From Luteibacter sp. UNCMF331Sha3.1 (GTDB taxonomy: Bacteria > Pseudomonadota > Gammaproteobacteria > Xanthomonadales > Rhodanobacteraceae): a stretch of DNA of 64,000 nt. The stretch covers positions 1,246,764 to 1,310,763 of the forward strand of contig NZ_FOBU01000001.1 of the NCBI RefSeq assembly GCF_900109915.1, written 5' to 3'. Shown in pieces: positions 57,039-64,000 of the stretch (its first letter is position 1; every line of letters starts with the position of its first letter). The notes under the pieces are model-generated. The model saw only the letters and a list, made by a program, of their open reading frames with translations. It did not search any database and was not told the DNA's origin. Both the position numbers and the translations under genes were made by a program.

Positions 57039-58985
57039 CTAGGGTCGCGGTGCGAGGCGCCCGATCGCGTCCATCAGGTCCGCCACGCCGTACGGCTTCA
57101 CGATGATAGCCGTGCGGTCGTCGCGCACGACGCCGTTGGCGAGATGGTCGCCCGTGGCATACAAGACCGGAAGCGCCGGCTGCTTCTCGCGCAGCCGTGC
57201 CGCGAGTTGCACGCCGTCGATGCCGGGAAGTCCGACGTCGGCCAACAGGACGTCGATCGCCTCGGCACCATGGATGCGAATCGCTTCGTTACCGTCGCCG
57301 GCTTCGAACACGGTGTGGCCGCGGCTCTCGAGCATCTCGCCGATCGACATGCGGATGAGCGCATCGTCTTCGACCACGAGCACGCGCAACGGCGCGGCCT
57401 TCGCGCGATCGGCCGGGGCCGAGGTGACGGCCGCCGCTTCGGCCAGGCGCTGGCGCGCGGCGAGGACGTGGCGCACGCGCCGTGCGAGCTGGTCGCGCGT
57501 ATAGGGCTTGCTCAGCAGTTCCACGCCTTCGTCGAGGCGGCCGCCGTGCACGATCGCGTTCTCGGTATAGCCCGACGTGAACAGCACGCCGATGCCGGGT
57601 TGCCGTTCGGCAGCCTTGCGCGCGAGCTCGGGGCTGCGCAGCGGGCCCGGCATCACCACGTCGGTGAAGAGCAGATCGACGGCGATGCCGCTTTCGACGA
57701 TCGACAACGCGCTCTGCGCATCGCGCGCCTTCAGCACGCGGTAACCGAGGTCGCTCAGCATGCTGACGACGGTCTCGCGCACCGCGTCGTCGTCCTCGAC
57801 CACCAGCACGGTCTCGTCGCCGCCGCGCACGCCTTCTTCTTCGATCGCGACGATGCGGTCCTCGCTCTGCGTCGAGCGAGGGAGATAGATCTTCACGGTG
57901 GTGCCGTGGCCCTGCTCGCTGTAGATCTTCACGTGTCCGCCGGACTGCTTCACGAAGCCATAGACCATCGAAAGGCCCAGACCCGTGCCGCGGCCTTCCG
58001 GCTTGGTGGTGAAGAACGGTTCGAAGACCTGGTCGATGATTTCGCCGGGAATGCCCGTGCCGGTATCGGTGACCGCGATCATCACGTACTGACCCGGCCG
58101 CAGGTCGCCGTGCGCGTCAGCGTAGGTCGCATCCAGCAGCGCGTTGCCGGCCTCGATGGTGAGCTTGCCCTGGCCGTCCATCGCGTCGCGGGCATTGAGC
58201 GCGAGGTTGAGCAGCGCGTTCTCGACGTTGCTCGGATCGATCAGCGTGTTCCACAGACCGCCGGCCACCACCGTCTCGACCTCGATCGCCTCGCCGAGGG
58301 CGCGGCGGAGCAGATCGTCCATGTCGCGAACGAACCGCCCGATGTTGACGACCTTCGGCGCCAGCGGCTGGCGACGTCCGAACGCGAGCAGCTGGGCCGC
58401 GAGCTTCGTGCCTCGCGTGACGCCGGCCATGGCGTTGGCGACGCGTCGTTCGGCGCGCGCATTGCCCACGATGTCGGCGGCGAGCAGCTGGAGGTTGCCG
58501 CTGATCACCTGAAGCAGGTTGTTGAAGTCGTGCGCGACGCCGCCGGTCAGCTTGCCGATCGCGTCCATCTTCTGCGCCTGGCGCAGCTGGCCGTGCGTGA
58601 GACCCACCGCCAGTTCGCCGTCGCGATCGGCCGGCCAGGCGTCGCTGGAGGGACCGGCGGGCTGCACGGAAGCGATGACGACGCGGCTTCCCGACGCGGG
58701 GTCGGTCCACGGCTCCATCGCGATGCGCCAGGCGCCGCCCGCCGTGGTCGACGCCACGAAGCCAGCCAGGTCGTCGGCCGACGGCGTGGCGAGCGCCGCG
58801 ACGATGCGTTCCCTGCCCGCGGTGTCCCACAGCGCCAGGAAGTCGTCGGCGGGCAACCGGGCCGCGGCCCAGGCATTGGCGTACAGAAGCTCGCCAGCGG
58901 GCGAGAGCGCGACGAGGCCGAACGGAACGGCATCGAACGACCGGGCGATCAGGGCGTGATCCTGCAGCGCGAAGGACGGTGGCAT
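57039..58985 (-). CDS. Hybrid sensor histidine kinase with two receiver domains
   Basis: A 648-residue soluble protein. A PAS-like domain (residues about 13-110: [21 protein letters not shown]) is followed by HisKA with the phospho-acceptor His152 in [14 protein letters not shown]. The HATPase domain has [19 protein letters not shown] and [14 protein letters not shown]. Two response-regulator receiver domains follow, with phospho-Asp in [10 protein letters not shown] and LLADVGLPG. No membrane helix, so the signal is cytoplasmic. No partner transcription factor is adjacent; output may be through phosphotransfer. It is divergent from nrdA. Confidence 0.93.
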   Translation of the reverse strand: MPPSFALQDHALIARSFDAVPFGLVALSPAGELLYANAWAAARLPADDFLALWDTAGRERIVAALATPSADDLAGFVASTTAGGAWRIAMEPWTDPASGSRVVIASVQPAGPSSDAWPADRDGELAVGLTHGQLRQAQKMDAIGKLTGGVAHDFNNLLQVISGNLQLLAADIVGNARAERRVANAMAGVTRGTKLAAQLLAFGRRQPLAPKVVNIGRFVRDMDDLLRRALGEAIEVETVVAGGLWNTLIDPSNVENALLNLALNARDAMDGQGKLTIEAGNALLDATYADAHGDLRPGQYVMIAVTDTGTGIPGEIIDQVFEPFFTTKPEGRGTGLGLSMVYGFVKQSGGHVKIYSEQGHGTTVKIYLPRSTQSEDRIVAIEEEGVRGGDETVLVVEDDDAVRETVVSMLSDLGYRVLKARDAQSALSIVESGIAVDLLFTDVVMPGPLRSPELARKAAERQPGIGVLFTSGYTENAIVHGGRLDEGVELLSKPYTRDQLARRVRHVLAARQRLAEAAAVTSAPADRAKAAPLRVLVVEDDALIRMSIGEMLESRGHTVFEAGDGNEAIRIHGAEAIDVLLADVGLPGIDGVQLAARLREKQPALPVLYATGDHLANGVVRDDRTAIIVKPYGVADLMDAIGRLAPRP

Positions 58986-59112
58986 CGGGCCTCGATGGGT
59001 CCGGAAAAGGAGCGCGAAGTTTATCCGTGGAGGCGGGGAGACTTTGTGTAGACGCCTTCACGTACGTGTATCCCAGCGAATCAGGCACATAGCCCACACC
59101 CCACATCTTGTG

Positions 59113-59143
59113 TTGACCGGCACCCATACCGCCTATATCGTGT
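59113..59143 (+). promoter_or_regulatory. Probable nrdAB promoter with NrdR-box-like repeats
   Basis: TTGACC at 59113-59118 and TATATC near 59134-59139 lie just before the riboswitch (spacing 15, slightly short). Two NrdR-box-like half matches, ACATCTTGTGT (ending 59113) and TATATCGTGT (ending 59143), are 30 bp apart. The matches are imperfect. Confidence 0.4.
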
Positions 59144-59340
59144 GTCGCGTTGGTGTCCGGCCGAGGCGCGACTGCCCGACGGACTTAAAAGGGAATCCGG
59201 TTCGAATCCGGAACTGCCCCGCAGCGGTAAGTGGAAACGAACCCGTCATCAGCACTGGCCCCACGGGAGGCCGGGAAGCGACGGGCTAGGTCGGCCTGAA
59301 GGCCCTTGTCCACGAGTCCGAAGACCTGCCAACAGTCGAC
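59144..59340 (+). promoter_or_regulatory. Cobalamin riboswitch upstream of nrdAB
   Basis: The B12-element core is intact: P1 arm GTCGCGTTGG, AAAAGGGAATCCGG, AACTGCCCCGCAGCGGTAAG, TCAGCACTGG, GGCCGGGAAGCGACGGG and the B12 box AGTCCGAAGACCTGCC, closing with CCAACAGTCGAC. Adenosylcobalamin binding is expected to repress the class Ia reductase, so that a B12-dependent reductase elsewhere in the genome takes over. Confidence 0.95.
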
Positions 59341-59386
59341 GCCGAGCGTGGCGTCGATTGTGGTGACGGCTTCCGCGGGGAGGCAC

Positions 59387-59434
59387 GTCGCGGACCGGAG
59401 GCGCCCGAAGGCGCGCTCCGTCGCGACCCTTTCC
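59387..59434 (+). promoter_or_regulatory. Expression-platform hairpin of the nrdAB riboswitch
   Basis: GTCGCG...CGGAG-GCGCC-CGAA-GGCGC-CTCCG-TCGCGAC folds into a long interrupted stem followed by CCTTTCC. It lies between the aptamer and nrdA and could act as a terminator. The T-tract is weak, so a translational mechanism is also possible. Confidence 0.5.
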
Positions 59435-59503
59435 GCCCCGCCCGACCCGCATGGAGCCCCGTTCGAGGGAACGGGAATCTGGACCTGGCCCTGGGGCATG
59501 CCA

Positions 59504-62017
59504 ATGACGACCACGATGGATTCCGCCGCGCGCGAGCGCACCGAGACGGCCGACGCCGCTCCCACTCCCACCGCCACGGCCGCCGACAAGGCGCCTGCGG
59601 CCGGCTATCGCAACGACCCGCCGCCGGCATTCGCCCTCACCCCGCCGCACAACCCCGGCCAGATGCGCGTGACCAAGCGCAACGGTGGCCAGGAAGTCGT
59701 CGACGTGAACAAGATCGTGCGCGCGGTGACGCGCAGCGCCGATGGCCTTTTCGCCGTGGATCCGATGCGCGTGGCGCTGAAGACCATCGGTGGCCTCTAC
59801 GACGGCGCCACCACGCAGGAGCTCGACCAGCTCTCGATCCGGACCTCCGCCGCGCTCACCGCCGAAGAGCCGGAGTACGGCCAGCTCGCGGCCCGCCTGC
59901 TCGCCGCCTTCGTGGACAAGGAAGTGTCCGGCCAGGACATCCAGTCGTTCTCGCAGTCGATCGCCACCGGTTTCGACCTCGGCATCCTCAACGAGCGCCT
60001 GCGCGACTTCGTGCAGGTGAACGCGCGCAAGCTCAACGACGCCATCGATACGACCGCCTCGCGCCGCTTCGAATACTTCGGCCTGCGCACCGTGTACGAC
60101 CGTTACCTGCTGCGCCACCCGACGAAGCGCTTCGTCATCGAGACGCCGCAATATTTCTTCATGCGCATCGCATGCGCGCTCGGCGGCAACGACGTCGCCG
60201 AGACGCTCGAGCTGTATCGCATGCTCTCGTCGCTCGAATACCTCGCCAGCTCGCCGACGCTGTTCAACGCCGGCACGGCACACGAGCAGCTGTCGTCGTG
60301 CTTCCTGCTCGACTCGCCGCAGGACGCGCTGGAATCCATCTACGCGAAGTACGGCGACGTGGCGCAGCTGTCGAAGTTCGCGGGCGGCATCGGCCTCGCC
60401 TATTCGCGCATCCGTTCGCGCGGATCGCTGATCAAGGGCACCAACGGGCACTCGAACGGCCTCGTGCCGTGGCTGAAGACGCTCGACGCTTCCGTCGCCG
60501 CCGTGAACCAGGGTGGCAAGCGCAAGGGCGCCGCCTGCGTCTACCTCGAATCGTGGCACGCGGACATCGAGGAGTTCCTCGAGCTGCGCGAGAACACGGG
60601 TGACGATGCGCGCCGCACGCACAACCTCAACCTCGCCAACTGGGTGCCGGACCTCTTCATGCGTCGCGTGGAGACCGATGGCGACTGGTCGCTGTTCGAT
60701 CCGAAGATCGTGCCGCACTTCGTCGACACGTGGGGCCCGGCGTTCGACGCCGCCTACGAGAAGGCCGAGGCCGACGGCCTCGCCGCCAAGTCGATCAAGG
60801 CGCGCGAGCTCTACGCGCGCATGCTCCGTTCGCTGGCGCAGACCGGCAACGGCTGGATGACGTTCAAGGATCGCTCGAACGCCACCAGCAACCAGACGGC
60901 GCTGGCGAAGAACGTCATCCACCTGTCGAACCTCTGCACCGAGATCCTCGAGGTCACCAACGAGAACGAGACCGCCGTGTGCAACCTCGGCTCGGTCAAC
61001 CTCGCGCGTCACGTCGTGGACGGCGCGTTCGACTTCGACAAGCTCGCGACGACCGTGCGCACCGCGGTGCGCCAGCTCAATCGCGTCATCGATCTCAACT
61101 TCTATCCGATCGCCACGGCGAAGACGGCGAACATGAAGTGGCGCCCGGTGGGCCTCGGCGTGATGGGCCTGCAGGACGTCTTCTTCAAGCTGCGCATGCC
61201 GTTCGATTCGGACGAGGCGCGCGCGCTGTCCACGCGGATCCAGGAAGAGATCTACTTCCACGCGTTGTCGATGTCGAACGAGATCGCGGAGCGCGACGGC
61301 GCGCACCCGGGCTTCGACGAAAGCCGCGCCGTCAACGGCGAGCTCCAGTTCGACTACTGGCCGGCGGCGACGCCGACCGGCAAGGACGATCGCTGGGCGA
61401 CGCTGCGCGAGAAGATCAAGGCGAAGGGCCTGCGCAACTCGCTGCTGATCGCCATCGCGCCCACCGCGACGATCGCCTCCATCGCCGGCTGCTACGAGTG
61501 CATCGAGCCGCAGGTGTCGAACCTCTTCAAGCGCGAGACGCTCTCGGGCGACTTCCTCGTCGTCAACCGCTATCTCGTCGAAGAACTGAAGACGCTGGGC
61601 CTCTGGACCGCCGACGTGCGCGATCAGATCAAGCTGGCCGAAGGCTCCGTGCAGGGCATCGCCGCGATCCCGGCCGAGCTGCGCGCCGTGTACCGCACCA
61701 CCTGGGAACTGCCGCAGAAGGCGCTGATCGATCTCGCCGCCGCGCGCGGCGCGTACATCGACCAGAGCCAGTCGCTGAACCTGTTCATGGAAAACCCGAA
61801 CATCGGCCAGCTCTCGTCCATGTACATGTACGCGTGGAAGTCCGGCATCAAGACCACGTACTACCTGCGCTCGCGCCCCGCCACCCGCATCGCGAAGACC
61901 ACGGTCACCGCGTCGGCGTCCGTTCCGGCGGCCCCGGTGGCCGATGCGCAGGAGCAGGCGGAAGCGGCGGTGTTCTGCTCGCTCGAGAATCCCGAGTACT
62001 GCGAAGCCTGCCAGTAA
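59504..62017 (+). CDS. nrdA: Class Ia ribonucleotide reductase, large subunit
   Basis: About 837 residues, reducing ribonucleoside diphosphates. A poorly conserved leader of about 50 residues precedes the ATP-cone (MRVTKRNGGQEVVDVNKIVRAVTRSADGL). The catalytic barrel has LSSCFLLD (substrate-reducing Cys), NLCTEILE (Asn, Cys, Glu active-site triad) and ETAVCNLGSVNLA (second reducing Cys). The C-terminal redox arm is CSLENPEYCEACQ. The start is ambiguous: ATGs at 59498, 59504 and 59513 are in frame; 59504 has the best spacing to the GGGG upstream. Controlled by the B12 riboswitch and partnered with nrdB. Confidence 0.95.
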   Translation: MTTTMDSAARERTETADAAPTPTATAADKAPAAGYRNDPPPAFALTPPHNPGQMRVTKRNGGQEVVDVNKIVRAVTRSADGLFAVDPMRVALKTIGGLYDGATTQELDQLSIRTSAALTAEEPEYGQLAARLLAAFVDKEVSGQDIQSFSQSIATGFDLGILNERLRDFVQVNARKLNDAIDTTASRRFEYFGLRTVYDRYLLRHPTKRFVIETPQYFFMRIACALGGNDVAETLELYRMLSSLEYLASSPTLFNAGTAHEQLSSCFLLDSPQDALESIYAKYGDVAQLSKFAGGIGLAYSRIRSRGSLIKGTNGHSNGLVPWLKTLDASVAAVNQGGKRKGAACVYLESWHADIEEFLELRENTGDDARRTHNLNLANWVPDLFMRRVETDGDWSLFDPKIVPHFVDTWGPAFDAAYEKAEADGLAAKSIKARELYARMLRSLAQTGNGWMTFKDRSNATSNQTALAKNVIHLSNLCTEILEVTNENETAVCNLGSVNLARHVVDGAFDFDKLATTVRTAVRQLNRVIDLNFYPIATAKTANMKWRPVGLGVMGLQDVFFKLRMPFDSDEARALSTRIQEEIYFHALSMSNEIAERDGAHPGFDESRAVNGELQFDYWPAATPTGKDDRWATLREKIKAKGLRNSLLIAIAPTATIASIAGCYECIEPQVSNLFKRETLSGDFLVVNRYLVEELKTLGLWTADVRDQIKLAEGSVQGIAAIPAELRAVYRTTWELPQKALIDLAAARGAYIDQSQSLNLFMENPNIGQLSSMYMYAWKSGIKTTYYLRSRPATRIAKTTVTASASVPAAPVADAQEQAEAAVFCSLENPEYCEACQ

Positions 62018-62030
62018 GACCGCTCACCGT

Positions 62031-62056
62031 GCAGGAGCCGCCATGGCGGCTCCTGC
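62031..62056 (+). repeat. Perfect 26-bp palindrome between nrdA and nrdB
   Basis: GCAGGAGCCGCCA and its exact reverse complement abut without a loop, 13 nt after the nrdA stop. The AGGAGCCGCC arm recurs after nrdB (63130-63139), so it belongs to a dispersed repeat family, and it may protect the upstream message. Confidence 0.7.
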
Positions 62057-62089
62057 GGATACGGCATTCATCTTTTTCGAGGTACCCCG

Positions 62090-63118
62090 ATGTCCGCGTC
62101 TCCCGTCACCCGCGATACCCACATTCTCGATCCCGGCTTCGAGCTCACGCTGCGGCCGATGAAGTACCCGCAGTTCTACGAGATGTATCGCGCCGCCATC
62201 CGCAACACGTGGACGGTGGAAGAGGTGGATTTCTCGCTCGACGTGACCGACCTCAAGTCGAAGATGTCGGATGCGGATCGCCATCTGATCCATCGTCTCG
62301 TGGCGTTCTTCGCCACGGGCGACACGATCGTGTCGAACAACCTCGTGCTCAACCTCTATCAGCACGTGAACTCCCCCGAAGCGCGCATGTTCCTGTCGCG
62401 CCAGCTCTATGAAGAAGCGCTGCACGTGCAGTTCTACCTCACGCTGCTCGACACCTACATCCCCGAGCCGTCGGAGCGGAACAAGGCCTTCGCGGCGATC
62501 GAGAGCATTCCGTCGATCCGCCAGAAGGGCGAGTTCTGCTTCCGGTGGATCGACTCGATCCAGGACCTCAACCGGCTCGAAACGCGCGAGCACCGCCGGC
62601 AGTTCCTGCTCAATCTGATCTGCTTCGCCGCGTGCATCGAAGGCCTGTTCTTCTTCGCCGCGTTCGCCTACGTGTACTACCTGCGTTCGCGCGGCCTGCT
62701 GCACGGTCTCGCGTCGGGCACCAACTGGGTGTTCCGCGACGAGTCGGGCCACATGGCCTTCGCCTTCGAGGTGGTGCGCACAGTGCGCGAGCAGGAGCCG
62801 GACCTCTTCGACGACGAGATGCGCGCGCAGGTCGAGGCCATGCTGGAGGACGCCATCGCCTGCGAGACGCAGTTCGCCGCCGACGTGCTCTCGGGCGGCG
62901 TCGCCGGCCTGTCGGTGGCCGACATGCGCCAGTACCTCGAATACTGCGCCGACCAGCGCCTGGTGCAGCTCGACATGCCGAAGAAGTACGGCGCGAAGAA
63001 CCCGTTCGACTTCATGGACCTACAGGACGTCCAGGAGCTGACCAACTTCTTCGAACGCCGCGTCTCGTCCTACCAGGTGGGCGTGCAGGGCGAAGTCGCC
63101 TTCGACCAGTCGTTCTGA
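62090..63118 (+). CDS. nrdB: Class Ia ribonucleotide reductase, small subunit
   Basis: A 342-residue di-iron tyrosyl-radical protein. Iron ligands are visible: the Asp in FATGDTIV, Glu and His in YEEALHVQFY, Glu in CIEGLFFFAAF and Glu/His in DESGHMAFAFE. The radical tyrosine is the Tyr four residues after the His of EEALHVQFY, the E. coli Y122 position. GAGG lies 7 nt before the ATG. Follows nrdA in the same riboswitch-controlled operon. Confidence 0.95.
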   Translation: MSASPVTRDTHILDPGFELTLRPMKYPQFYEMYRAAIRNTWTVEEVDFSLDVTDLKSKMSDADRHLIHRLVAFFATGDTIVSNNLVLNLYQHVNSPEARMFLSRQLYEEALHVQFYLTLLDTYIPEPSERNKAFAAIESIPSIRQKGEFCFRWIDSIQDLNRLETREHRRQFLLNLICFAACIEGLFFFAAFAYVYYLRSRGLLHGLASGTNWVFRDESGHMAFAFEVVRTVREQEPDLFDDEMRAQVEAMLEDAIACETQFAADVLSGGVAGLSVADMRQYLEYCADQRLVQLDMPKKYGAKNPFDFMDLQDVQELTNFFERRVSSYQVGVQGEVAFDQSF

Positions 63119-63126
63119 CGGGCCGC

Positions 63127-63180
63127 TGTAGGAGCCGCCAGGGCGGCGAGCTCTCCTCCATGCATGGGGCAGAGCTCGCC
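63127..63180. repeat. REP-like element with GGCGAGCTCT hairpin after nrdB
   Basis: TGTAGGAGCCGCC is followed by GGCGAGCTCT (63145-63154) and its exact inverse AGAGCTCGCC (63171-63180) with a 16-nt loop. The AGGAGCCGCC part matches the palindrome between nrdA and nrdB. It may serve as the nrdAB transcript end. Confidence 0.6.
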
Positions 63181-63248
63181 GCGAGAGTGGATCCTGCCAG
63201 ATCCGGCGCAATGCGGCGGTGCAACATAGGCGCTACAATAGCCCCACC

Positions 63249-63644
63249 ATGAGCGAACCCGTCCCCAACCTCCCCGTTGCGCGCCCTACCGAGGCGCGCG
63301 TCCTCGAGATCGTCTTCCCCGATCACACCAACCACCTCGGCACCCTTTTCGGCGGCCAGGCGCTGGCGTGGATGGACAAGGCCGCGTTCCTCGCCGCCTC
63401 GCGCTACTCGCGCAAAGTGGTGGTCACGGCGCGTTCCGAGCAGGTCGACTTCCACGTCCCGGTCCGCAAGGGCCAGATGGTGGAGCTGATCGCCACCGTG
63501 GTCTCCGTGGGCCGCACGTCGATGAAGATCGACGTGGCCATGTACACCGAAGACCTGATCACCGGCGAGCGGGAGCTCTGCACGCGCGGCACGTTCGTGA
63601 TGATCGCGCTGGACGCCGACCACAAGCCCACGCCGGTCCAGTAA
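63249..63644 (+). CDS. Acyl-CoA thioesterase, YciA-like hotdog fold
   Basis: A 131-residue hotdog-fold thioesterase. Diagnostic parts are the N-terminal EIVFPDHTNHLGTLFGGQALAWMDKAAFLAA (catalytic Asn/His and Asp region), TARSEQVDFHVPVRKGQMVEL and GRTSMKIDV. It hydrolyses acyl-CoAs in the cytoplasm. MSEPVPNL at 63249 is chosen as start, ten codons inside the longest frame. Confidence 0.92.
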   Translation: MSEPVPNLPVARPTEARVLEIVFPDHTNHLGTLFGGQALAWMDKAAFLAASRYSRKVVVTARSEQVDFHVPVRKGQMVELIATVVSVGRTSMKIDVAMYTEDLITGERELCTRGTFVMIALDADHKPTPVQ

Positions 63645-63673
63645 ATCCCGCGCCCCGGACGACCGTCCGGATC

Positions 63674-63704
63674 TTGACCTCGAGTGCACTCGAAGGCGTA
63701 CGCT
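63674..63704 (+). promoter_or_regulatory. MerR-type promoter of the merR-family gene
   Basis: TTGACC (63674-63679) and TACGCT (63699-63704) are separated by 19 bp, the elongated spacer recognised by MerR-family activators. The spacer contains the perfect 14-bp palindrome TCGAGTGCACTCGA (63680-63693). Transcription should start at or next to the ATG at 63711. Confidence 0.8.
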
Positions 63705-63710
63705 CTTCGC

Positions 63711-64000
63711 ATGCCTACCTCGATGACCATCGCCGAGGCCGCTCTCGCGACCGGCCTCACGGCTTACACCCTCCGTTATTACGAGCAGATCGGCCTGATC
63801 GACCCGGTTCCCCGGCGCGGCGGCCAGCGTGTCTACGGCGAGACCGAGATGCGCTTCATCCATTTCGTGCTGAAGCTTCGCGGCACGGGGATGTCCATGC
63901 GCGACATCCAGGAATACGTGCGCCTGCGTCGTCTCGGCGAAACGCCCGAAAGCATCCGCTTGCGCGGCGACCTTCTCGCCCGCCACGCCGCCTACCTGCG
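63711..64000 (+). CDS. MerR-family transcriptional regulator, 3' partial
   Basis: The first 96 or so residues are present; the gene runs off the window. The N-terminal MerR helix-turn-helix and wing are clear: MTIAEAALATGLTAYTLRYYEQIGLI, then RGGQRVYGETEMRFIHFVLKLRGTGMSM and the start of the dimerisation helix. No metal-binding cysteines are seen in this part, so an organic or redox ligand is more likely than a metal, but the effector region is cut off. The promoter directly upstream suggests autoregulation. Confidence 0.9.
   Translation, partial: MPTSMTIAEAALATGLTAYTLRYYEQIGLIDPVPRRGGQRVYGETEMRFIHFVLKLRGTGMSMRDIQEYVRLRRLGETPESIRLRGDLLARHAAYL

Overview
This 64-kb window is a stretch of high-GC chromosomal DNA, by eye in the mid-to-upper 60s percent. 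The gene content fits a gammaproteobacterium of the Rhodanobacteraceae (the Luteibacter/Dyella/Rhodanobacter group): a monothiol glutaredoxin carrying a rhodanese domain, monomeric isocitrate dehydrogenase, an MdtABC-type pump, REP-like repeats of the GTGGGAGC type and B12-riboswitch-controlled class Ia ribonucleotide reductase. The placement is inferred from gene content, not from a marker gene. No rRNA, tRNA, CRISPR array, insertion sequence or prophage was recognised.

Layout. Positions 1-8.4 kb hold the end of a Csu-type pilus tip adhesin, an autotransporter, rsgA, an AlaA-like aminotransferase, a GDSL esterase, an LpxH-like phosphoesterase and a Grx/IscA-like/rhodanese fusion, closed by a clear terminator. 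From 19.98 kb back to 9.1 kb on the minus strand runs one compact cobalamin operon: B12 riboswitch, btuB, a small membrane protein, cobO, cbiA, cbiB, cobD, cobQ, cobU, cobT, cobC, cobS. Most junctions are 1- or 4-nt start/stop overlaps. It encodes uptake, adenosylation, amidation, side-chain attachment and nucleotide-loop assembly, but no corrin-ring genes.

The most notable locus is at 21.2-22.4 kb: a tetrapyrrole-methylase-fold methyltransferase of the split-borosin type (SonM-like) followed by an 89-residue SonA-like precursor. This is a candidate RiPP system making backbone N-methylated peptide. A TPR/GGDEF diguanylate cyclase starts 10 nt downstream.

From 24.3 to 34.1 kb are a secreted cysteine-rich protein, the magnesium P-type ATPase mgtA with a leader containing two overlapping small ORFs, a LysR regulator, an aldo/keto reductase, a secreted GDSL lipase behind a near-perfect 17-bp inverted repeat, and icd. 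From 34.4 to 42.2 kb lies an mdtABC-like RND efflux operon with a terminator between its two pump genes. From 42.5 to 49.7 kb are housekeeping genes: cytochrome c5, acpH, an alpha/beta hydrolase coupled to zapE, a hypothetical gene coupled to an AmiD-like amidase, threonine aldolase, gluconokinase and an Fsr-like exporter.

Positions 49.7-52.7 kb carry two tandem, diverged paralogues of unknown function with Ig-like (BIG2) segments and visibly lower GC, the most accessory-looking part of the window. After them come an alpha-L-rhamnosidase, a DUF2501 protein, a short-chain dehydrogenase and a hybrid histidine kinase. The window ends with a second B12 riboswitch controlling nrdAB, a YciA-like thioesterase and a truncated MerR regulator whose own promoter has the 19-bp MerR spacer and overlaps its start codon.

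How the parts connect: the two B12 riboswitches link cobalamin import and assembly with the choice of ribonucleotide reductase. When B12 is plentiful both the uptake/biosynthesis operon and the B12-independent class Ia reductase should be turned down.
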